64,000 bases of DNA from Mycobacterium nebraskense. Its GTDB lineage: Bacteria > Actinomycetota > Actinomycetes > Mycobacteriales > Mycobacteriaceae. Below are positions 58,075 to 64,000 of the stretch, piece after piece. Positions within the stretch are counted from its first letter, which is position 1; every line of letters begins with the position of its first letter. A program made the translations under genes and the position numbers. Location of the stretch: NCBI RefSeq assembly GCF_002102255.1, contig NZ_LQPH01000128.1, forward strand, positions 19,836 through 83,835, in the 5' to 3' direction. The notes under the pieces are model-generated. The model saw nothing but the letters and a program-made list of their open reading frames with translations, was not told the DNA's origin and made no database searches.

Positions 58075-58821
58075 TTAGTTCAGCTCCCACACCGCGGTCA
58101 CCGAGAAGCTCACGGTCTGCTGGCCGGGTTCCAGCGGGACCGCGCTCGGCATGGCCTTCGGCGGCGCGGGCGGTCCCCCTGCCGTAGGTTCCGTCGCCTC
58201 CGAAATCGACAGCACCTTGCCCAGCCGGAGTCCGGACAGCTGGGCGTACTGCTCGGCGCGGTTCTTGGCGTCGTTGAAGGCCCGCGCGCGAGCATCCTTG
58301 ACCAGCTGCGAGTCATCGGCGATGGAGTAGCTGACCGACCTGATCCGGGTGGCGTCGCCACCGGTGCCGACGATGAGGGCCAGCATCCGCGACGCGGCTT
58401 CGGGCGGGTGCATCTTGACCGTGATGGCGTTGGTGGCGCGGTATCCGGTGATGGTGGCGGTGCCGTTGGGCTCGGGATTGCTGAACTGCGGCTGCAGGGT
58501 CACCTCGGTGGTGCTGATGTCTTTGTGGTCGACGCCCGCGCCGACCAGCGCGTTGATGACCGCTTGCTGGCGGTCGTTGGTCTGGTTCATCGCGGTGGTC
58601 ACGTCGGGTGCGGTGAATTCGATGCCGACATCGGCGGTCAGGGTGTCCGGGACGCCCTGGACTTGCCCCGACCCGAAGACCGTGACCTGACGTGGATTGA
58701 CCCCGGGCGCGGGCGCGGAAGGCGGGGAATCGCAGGCCGACACCGTCGCGGTAGCCAAGCCGGCGACGGCCAAGGCGATCAGCTTGCGGACAAACCTCGG
58801 GGCGTTCGTTGCGACCGGCAT
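58075..58821 (-). CDS. lpqG: SIMPL-domain lipoprotein LpqG
   Basis: A 248-residue lipoprotein matching Rv3623. A signal peptide ends in the lipobox VSAC; the rest is a SIMPL (DUF541) domain with ATITGYRATN and VKDARARAFNDAKNRAEQYA. SIMPL proteins are exported and of unclear function. ATG at 58821 is favoured because TAGGGT (58834-58829) ends 7 nt upstream; a GTG at 58830 would overlap that box. It converges on hpt, 8 bp apart. Confidence 0.88.
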   Translation of the reverse strand: MPVATNAPRFVRKLIALAVAGLATATVSACDSPPSAPAPGVNPRQVTVFGSGQVQGVPDTLTADVGIEFTAPDVTTAMNQTNDRQQAVINALVGAGVDHKDISTTEVTLQPQFSNPEPNGTATITGYRATNAITVKMHPPEAASRMLALIVGTGGDATRIRSVSYSIADDSQLVKDARARAFNDAKNRAEQYAQLSGLRLGKVLSISEATEPTAGGPPAPPKAMPSAVPLEPGQQTVSFSVTAVWELN

Positions 58822-58834
58822 GCCTGGCACCCTA

Positions 58835-59240
58835 GCCGCTCGGGACCAGCCGATGCTACGGGTTTGCCGGCACCATCTGATTAGGTCAGCTTATTGATAC
58901 GAATCATGATGTGCGGCAATTGATTTGATCGCGTGATTACCGCACGCGGCCGCATTGCGGTGCGCCCGGCTTCCGCGGGCAAAGGTCGGTGGCTACCGCA
59001 GCAACCACATATATGGACATATATGACTCCAATCATATTTGTTTGCAATATCTTTCATGCCCAATCCAAATGTTCCAGCATTTCACACCAGCTAAATGAA
59101 CAGTTATCGACCCGGTAATGAATTGGCGAGTCAGGGGCTGTTATCCCTGGACACAACTGCCTAACGTGTCCAGGCGTCTGATTCGGCGCCGAGGATTGGC
59201 GCTGAAAGCTGTTGCGTTGAACGGATTTTGAGGAGCGAAA
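58835..59240. other. AT-rich intergenic region upstream of the PE/PPE pair
   Basis: About 400 bp without a credible gene. The part 59000-59110 is clearly AT-rich for this genome, with the repeated ACATATATG element at 59007-59024, a substrate type often bound by Lsr2/EspR in PE/PPE regions. GAGGAG just before 59241 is the ribosome binding site of the PE gene. No terminator or RNA was recognised. Confidence 0.45.
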
Positions 59241-59540
59241 ATGTCTTTCCTGATGGCACAACCGGAAGTACTAGATGCGATCGCCGGCGAGCTTCATAGC
59301 ATCAACGAGGCCGTGCGGGAGGGAAATTCGGCCGTGGCAGTCCCGACGACCGGGGTGGCCCCCGCCGCTGCTGATGTGGTCTCCATATTGACCGCGGCGC
59401 AGTTCTCTTGGCACGCAAAGCTCTTCCAGGAGATCAGTGCTGAGGCCGCGGCGGTTCGTGAGCAGTTGGCGACGATGCTTGGCGTCAGCGCCGGCTCGTA
59501 TGCCGCCACGGAGGTCGCCAACACCGCCGCGGTCGGTTAG
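59241..59540 (+). CDS. PE family protein (PE32-like)
   Basis: A 99-residue PE protein: Pro8-Glu9 in MAQPEVL, two helices, and the type VII secretion signal YxxxD/E as YAATE near the end. It should form a helical pair with the PPE protein encoded 11 bp downstream and be exported by an ESX system, most likely ESX-5 or ESX-3. Matches Rv3622c in context. Confidence 0.9.
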   Translation: MSFLMAQPEVLDAIAGELHSINEAVREGNSAVAVPTTGVAPAAADVVSILTAAQFSWHAKLFQEISAEAAAVREQLATMLGVSAGSYAATEVANTAAVG

Positions 59541-59551
59541 GCGAGGGCACA

Positions 59552-60796
59552 ATGCTCGACTTCGCGCAGTTACCGCCGGAGATCAACTCCGCGCTGATGT
59601 ATTCGGGACCCGGCTCAGGGCCGCTACGGACCGCCGCGGCGGCCTGGGACGGGCTGGCCGCCGAGCTGCATTCCGCAGCATCCTCTTATGGGTCGGCGAT
59701 TGCGGCCCTTACCGACGGACCATGGCAGGGGCCGGCTGCGTCGTCCATGCTGGCTGCGGCCGTCCCGCAGGTGGCGTGGCTGCGCGGCACGGCCGAGCAG
59801 GCGGAGTGGGCCGCCGCTCAAGCCGTGGCGGCAGCGGGAGCCTACGAGGCGGCGTTCGGCGAAACGGTGCCCCCGCTGGTGATCGCGGCGAACCGGGTGT
59901 TGTTGATGGAGTTGCTGGCTACGAACTTCCTCGGCCAGAACACCGCGGCAATTGCGGCCACCGAGGCGCAATACGGCGAGATGTGGGCACAAGACGCGGC
60001 CGCGATGTACGGATACGCCGGTACGTCGGCCGCGGCGTCGACGTTGCCGCCGTTCGAGCCGGCGGTGCCCACTACCAACCCGGCCGGAGTCGCCAGCCAG
60101 GCCGCGGCGGTCGCCCAGGCGGCCGGTACCAGCGCAAGCAACAGTGCGCAGGGGCTCGACGCGGTGCCCCAAACGCTGTCGTCGCTGGCCGGGTTGACGA
60201 GCAATCCCCCGTCGTCGGCCAATCCCGCGTTTTCCCTCGGTGGAATCGGCCTGAACCCCGAGGGCGACGGGATTGTCGTGGGCGGTCCGTTGGGTGACCT
60301 GTTGGAGGGCCTGACCGGGTCGCAAACCTTGGACGCCAGCACGCCCTTCGACGCGTTCATCCGATTGATTTCGCCGACACGGCTATTCACCACCTCGTTC
60401 AAGGACATCCAAGGTATTGCCCAGGGCATGATGCCCGCCGCGAAGTCCGCCACCGAGGGCGCCGCCAAAGCCGCCGAAGCGGCTCTGCCCGCCGCCATTT
60501 CGGGTGCAGGCCTGGGCTCGATCGGCTCGATCGGAGGAGCCGTCGGTAAGGCGGCATCGATCGGTGGGTTGTCGGTGCCGGCGGTATGGACGAGCGCGGC
60601 CCCGATGGCGTCACCGGTCACCGTGGCGCTCAACGGCCTCACTGCTGCATCGGCCATTGAACCTGCCACGAATGCGGTTGGCGGGATGCCGATGATGCCG
60701 GTTGGCGGGACGGGGCGCAGCGCAGCAGCCCACTTTGTCGCGCCCCGATACGGTTTCAAGCCCACGGTCATCGCTCAACCCCCGGCGGGGGGCTGA
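59552..60796 (+). CDS. PPE-SVP family protein (PPE65-like)
   Basis: A 414-residue PPE protein: PPE at 8-10 (LPPEINS), WQG turn in GPWQGPAA, and the SVP motif GGLSVPAVW near 345. It pairs with the PE protein and is exported or surface-exposed. Matches Rv3621c. The esx pair that follows in M. tuberculosis is absent; a broken 13E12-type gene comes next. A GGCGCG/CGCGCC inverted repeat lies just downstream (60804-60827). Confidence 0.9.
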   Translation: MLDFAQLPPEINSALMYSGPGSGPLRTAAAAWDGLAAELHSAASSYGSAIAALTDGPWQGPAASSMLAAAVPQVAWLRGTAEQAEWAAAQAVAAAGAYEAAFGETVPPLVIAANRVLLMELLATNFLGQNTAAIAATEAQYGEMWAQDAAAMYGYAGTSAAASTLPPFEPAVPTTNPAGVASQAAAVAQAAGTSASNSAQGLDAVPQTLSSLAGLTSNPPSSANPAFSLGGIGLNPEGDGIVVGGPLGDLLEGLTGSQTLDASTPFDAFIRLISPTRLFTTSFKDIQGIAQGMMPAAKSATEGAAKAAEAALPAAISGAGLGSIGSIGGAVGKAASIGGLSVPAVWTSAAPMASPVTVALNGLTAASAIEPATNAVGGMPMMPVGGTGRSAAAHFVAPRYGFKPTVIAQPPAGG

Positions 60797-60835
60797 TTTT
60801 GAAGGCGCGCAAGCCCGTTCACGCGCCGGCACGCG

Positions 60836-61325
60836 TCAGAAGGGTGGATCGTCGGGCACGGGCCGCGGCGCCGGTTCGTCGGGAATCCAGTCCGGCGGCA
60901 GTTCTTCCGGTTCTTTGGGATCGTTCACCCAGGTGCAAAACGGGCTGGTGCTCGGTGTGCCTTTGAACAGAAAGAGCATGTCGCGCATGTGATTACGGAA
61001 CTTACGCGCTGCGATTTCCTGCTCACGGGCCTCCTCTAACGCTCGCCGGGCTTCGTTGATCGGACGCTGCACGCGGTTGTGGTTGCGCGCCTGCGTGATT
61101 CGCGCGCTCCGTTGCTGCGATCTGCTTCTTCTGGTGGGCACCGGCGGCGCGCACGCCGCGCCGCGTGGCTGCACGAACAGGTCGGCACCAGCGGGCGAGG
61201 TGCGATAGGTCCGCCCAGTGGGTGACAGCCAGACGACGGTGCCGTCAGGCCGTTGCTCGTCGCGCCAACCAGTCCAGAAAGTTTTCAAAAGATGGTGTCA
61301 CCGACTGGCTAAAGAACATTCAAGA
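60836..61325 (-). pseudogene. 3' remnant of a 13E12-type DUF222/HNH protein
   Basis: The minus strand encodes the C-terminal part of a DUF222/HNH protein: [25 protein letters not shown], then a charged tail to a natural stop at 60836. Resemblance continues upstream of the first in-frame start, through HHLLKTF, but with an in-frame TGA just before the HH, so the gene is broken. The N-terminal DUF222 domain is missing; a hydrolase-cyclase gene begins here instead. Confidence 0.72.
61239..61290 (-). repeat. imperfect direct repeat, copy A (flanks the cyclase gene)
   Basis: Shares the pattern TGCCGTC..GTTGCT.GTCGCGCCA...AGTTTT with 62739-62791 (copy B, same orientation). Both encode the LKTF..GWRD region of the DUF222/HNH protein. 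Confidence 0.65.
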
Positions 61326-61383
61326 GACACTTGTGAGCAGCACAAACGCTGCCGATACGCATCGCTCGACCCGCCGCTCGGCT

Positions 61384-61389
61384 TAGACT
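61384..61389 (+). promoter_or_regulatory. -10 box of the hydrolase-cyclase gene (leaderless)
   Basis: TAGACT ends 6 nt before the GTG at 61396. Confidence 0.5.
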
Positions 61390-61395
61390 TCCCGC

Positions 61396-62706
61396 GTGTT
61401 CTCGGAGACGCGCTACGCGATGAACGGGGACTTGCGCGTCGCCTACCGTGCATCGCCCCCTGGTGCTCGTGACATTGTGTTCGTTTCGAACTGGTTCACC
61501 ACCTGTGAGCTTTTTCCGGAGCTGCCGTCTGTTCAGGGGTGGGTAGAAGCGATGACATCGCTTGGTCGGCTGATCTTTTTCGACCAGCCGGGAACGGGAG
61601 GCTCCGATCCCGTCACGCCCGGCGCGCTGCCGACCTTGGAGCAGTGGGCCGACAGCATCGCCGCCGTGCTCGACGCTCTCGGAAGCCGCGAAGCAGCTCT
61701 TATCGCGTATCCGGGCGCGCTCGCGACAGCCGCGCTGTTCGCGGCAACGCATCCGTCCCGCACTACCTCGCTTGTTGTGCTCGACGGCACCGCAAGTCCG
61801 GCAGACCGCACGGTGGTTCGAGACGAAGCCGTCGCTGCGTTGGTCGCCACGTGGGGAACCGGCGAATTCCAACACATGCTCAATCCGGACATGCCGTGGA
61901 ACGAGGAGATCCGGGCCGCGTGGGCGCGAGAAGAACGCATGGCAGCAAGCCCGCGGACCGTCGCGCTGATGATGCCGCTCATCGCCGAAGTGAACGCGCT
62001 GCCAATCCTTCCGGCAGTCCGTGTGCCTACCCTTGTCGTCCAGCACAGCGAGGATCCGTTCGTGACACCGGCGAAGGGAAAAGAGGTGGCTGATCATATA
62101 GCGGATGCGAAATACGTCGAGGTGCCAGGGCGCAACTTGTACCACTTCGTGGAACCCTGGCGCGCGTCCTTTCAGGTGATCGCTGAGTTCCTCACCGGCG
62201 AGCAGCCCGACGTGCCCGATGATCGGGTGCTGGCCACAGTGCTTTTCACCGACATCGTGGACTCGACCCGGCGGGCGACGGAGATGGGCGACCGGGACTG
62301 GCATGCGCTCCTTGATGCGCACGACGCCGTCGTGCGGTCCCAGCTTGCGCGGTTTCGGGGCCGTGAGGTGAACAGCACGGGTGATGGCTTCCTCGCGATG
62401 TTCGATGGGCCGCAGCGAGCGATCCGCTGCGCGATGGCGATTCGCGATGCGGTGCAGGTTTTGGGTATCGAGGTGCGCGCCGGGTTGCACACCGGCGAGT
62501 GTGAAATCCGCGGCGAGGACATCGGTGGGATTGCCGTGCACATCGGCGCAAGGGTGAGCGCACTGGCTGGGCCGAACGAGGTGTTGGTGTCGGGCACGCT
62601 GCGCGACTTGGTGATCGGGTCCGGGCTCGAATTCGACGACCGCGGGGCTCACCGGCTCAAGGGCGTGCCCGGCGAATGGCGACTCTTCGCCGTCGCTTCC
62701 TCTTAG
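61396..62706 (+). CDS. alpha/beta-hydrolase plus class III cyclase fusion protein
   Basis: A 436-residue cytoplasmic fusion. The N-terminal alpha/beta-hydrolase domain (about 15-275) has FFDQPGTGGSD but its nucleophile elbow reads IAYPGALAT, without the usual Ser, so it looks like a sensor rather than an enzyme. The C-terminal cyclase domain (about 285-430) keeps metal Asp residues (LFTDIVDST, NSTGDGF) and the Arg of HIGARV, but the ATP-specifying Lys is Asn. The family is expanded in mycobacteria. GTG at 61396 has a TAGACT box 6 nt upstream. The gene lies between two parts of a 13E12-type gene. Confidence 0.85.
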   Translation: MFSETRYAMNGDLRVAYRASPPGARDIVFVSNWFTTCELFPELPSVQGWVEAMTSLGRLIFFDQPGTGGSDPVTPGALPTLEQWADSIAAVLDALGSREAALIAYPGALATAALFAATHPSRTTSLVVLDGTASPADRTVVRDEAVAALVATWGTGEFQHMLNPDMPWNEEIRAAWAREERMAASPRTVALMMPLIAEVNALPILPAVRVPTLVVQHSEDPFVTPAKGKEVADHIADAKYVEVPGRNLYHFVEPWRASFQVIAEFLTGEQPDVPDDRVLATVLFTDIVDSTRRATEMGDRDWHALLDAHDAVVRSQLARFRGREVNSTGDGFLAMFDGPQRAIRCAMAIRDAVQVLGIEVRAGLHTGECEIRGEDIGGIAVHIGARVSALAGPNEVLVSGTLRDLVIGSGLEFDDRGAHRLKGVPGEWRLFAVASS

Positions 62707-62735
62707 CGGCCTCCTAGGGGTGTGTCTTCCAAAAA

Positions 62736-63921
62736 TGCCCGTGCCGTCGGCCAGTTGCTTGTCGCGCCAGCCGCCGAAGGTTTTGAGTCGATGATGTTGG
62801 CGGCACAGGCATTTGAGGTTGTCCGCGACGGTCAGCCCGCCAGCCGCCGGATTCTGATGGTTGAACGGAATGGTGTGGTCGAGGTCGCAGACAACGGCCG
62901 GCCGGCTGCATCCGGGGAAGCGGCAGGTGAGATCGCGGCACCGAACCGCTCGCTCCAGCGCCGCGGACGGTTGGTAGCGCAGGGCCTCGACCGGACTCGT
63001 CACCGGATCGGCGACGAGGATGGATGCGGCAGCAGCCAATTGGCGCACCTGGTCGGCGTCGATGACGCCGTAGCCCTCCACATAGCCCGGCTCTGCGCCG
63101 TCGGCATGAAGGGTCCGGTCGCTCGCCACTACGTTGATGACCACCTGCGCCCCGGTCGGACGATCGGAGTTGTCACCCGGCCGGTTGGGGCACTCCGGTT
63201 GCCCGCAGGCGCACGCCAACCCGCGACCCTCGGCCAGGGCGGCCAGCGCGTCGGCCCGGCGCTGATCCAGTGTCCGCGGGTCTGCCGGGCACACCTGCTT
63301 GGCGAGCTGCGAGAGCCGCCGATCAAAGGCAGTGGCGGTGGTGGCAGCGACCGACCCGTAGATATCGGCCATCCCATCGTCTTTGGTGCTGATTCCGATA
63401 TGGCGGTCGGCCTCGGCGGCAAGGCGGCGCTCGCGGGCGGCGTCGGGGTCGGTGGTTCGCACGGCGGCGTCGACGGCGTTGATGATTCGCTGCTTCGACC
63501 AGCCGTGCCAGTTGCCGATGCGTTCGGCCAGCGACTGGTCGATCTTGGCGATCAATTTCTCGTCGGTCACCAGATCGGTTCGGCTGATGATCAAGCGCAC
63601 TGTGCGCCAGTCCGTCCGGCCCTCCGCGAGCAGGGCCGCAACCCTTGGCAACCTGGTGTCCAGCGCCTCCGCGTGCGACACCAGGTAGCTGGCGCCCACG
63701 GGGGAGAGGTTCATCGCGGCGGCAACCTCGGCAGCGGTCTGCTCGAAGCCGTCGATCGCCGCGTATTCGCGCGGACGCTCGGGCCGCTCGGCGGTGGTCA
63801 CCCGATGCCGCAGCAACGCCGCTACCGCGGCCATCCGGCGGGCCACCAACATCGATTCCCGCCGGTGCGTCGACTCGATCACCTCGACGAGAGAAGCTGG
63901 ATCCGCCATCGATTCGAACAT
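62736..63921 (-). pseudogene. 13E12-type DUF222/HNH endonuclease, 3' end replaced
   Basis: From ATG at 63921 (or 63909) about 395 codons encode a DUF222 domain followed by an HNH nuclease motif: CRFPGCSRP, CDLDHTIPF, then NLKCLCRQHHRLKTF. Such proteins form the REP13E12 family, repeated in mycobacterial genomes and linked to mobile DNA and prophage sites. Resemblance stops at DGTGIF (about 62736). The frame then stays open, antisense to the cyclase gene, to 61309, so a chimeric protein of up to 870 residues is formally encoded. Its HNH site is intact; whether it is active is unknown. Confidence 0.78.
62739..62791 (-). repeat. imperfect direct repeat, copy B
   Basis: Counterpart of 61239-61290, at the truncated 3' end of the DUF222/HNH coding region. 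The two copies differ at many bases, so they are not a fresh target-site duplication. Confidence 0.65.
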
Positions 63922-64000
63922 AGGTACTGCTTATCTGCTTAAGTGGACTAGCGGCCTAGAATTCTCCAAATATGTTGCTAGGCAAGGCTTCTAAAGCAAA

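Noticed and set aside
58933..59118. 61-codon frame in the AT-rich leader
   Set aside because: No ribosome binding site, unusual composition and no similarity; treated as noncoding.

Overview
The window is a GC-rich mycobacterial chromosome segment. Nearly every gene can be matched by recognition to an M. tuberculosis H37Rv gene, in the order Rv3684 down to Rv3621c but reversed. WhiB4, BagA/BagB, Crp, MarP, DppABCD, the Tad cluster, TopA, Rv3645, PpgS, and a PE/PPE pair all point to Mycobacterium. It is not the tuberculosis complex: PE_PGRS60/61, PE33 and the esx pair expected beyond PPE65 are absent, and several genes are extra. A non-tuberculous, probably slow-growing species fits best; I cannot name it.

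Layout. 1-1.5 kb: accessory left end with a trypsin-like protease, an integrase remnant and tRNA-Pro(CGG). 1.5-6.2 kb: cysteine desulfhydrase, phosphoesterase and penicillin-binding protein PonA2. 6.5-11.8 kb: redox and signalling genes (whiB4, bagA/bagB, ridA, a metallo-hydrolase, crp). 11.8-17.7 kb: nth, a membrane thioredoxin, a Nudix hydrolase, protease marP, an epoxide hydrolase, a holin-like protein and a secreted protease. 17.7-26.3 kb: acs, a DUF4232 protein, the dppABCD peptide/haem importer and a degenerate Fic protein. 26.3-28 kb: a HAD phosphatase gene flanked by two small RNAs, the Ms1/MTS2823 RNA and the 6C RNA. 28-32.5 kb: the Tad (Flp pilus-like) cluster. 32.5-35.3 kb: a tightly overlapping three-gene cassette encoding a divergent Lgt-like membrane enzyme, a small membrane protein and a radical SAM enzyme of the MJ0619/tetraether-synthase type. 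35.3-46.4 kb: Rv3651-like PAS/GAF protein, MrfA-like helicase, cspA, topA, adenylate cyclase, holB and tRNA-Thr(CGU). 46.4-52.7 kb: envelope glycan genes (GT-C-like protein, galE1, ppgS, a flippase) and a TerC-like protein. 52.7-58.8 kb: ppa, dacB, a zincin, tilS, hpt and lpqG. 58.8-64 kb: a PE/PPE pair, then a hydrolase-cyclase gene lying inside a broken 13E12-type (DUF222/HNH) element.

The best candidate for an undescribed system is the 32.5-35.3 kb cassette. The Lgt-like protein keeps its fold signatures but appears to have lost the usual active-site His and Asn. The radical SAM protein carries the full cysteine layout of the family that makes tetraether and membrane-spanning lipids. The translational coupling of the three genes suggests one lipid- or lipoprotein-modifying pathway; this is inference. 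Other notable points are the two small RNAs around the HAD gene, Tad minor pilins without canonical start codons, the cyclase inside the 13E12 element, and a dozen genes with a TAnnnT box 6-7 nt before the start codon, which predicts leaderless mRNAs and fixes several start sites.
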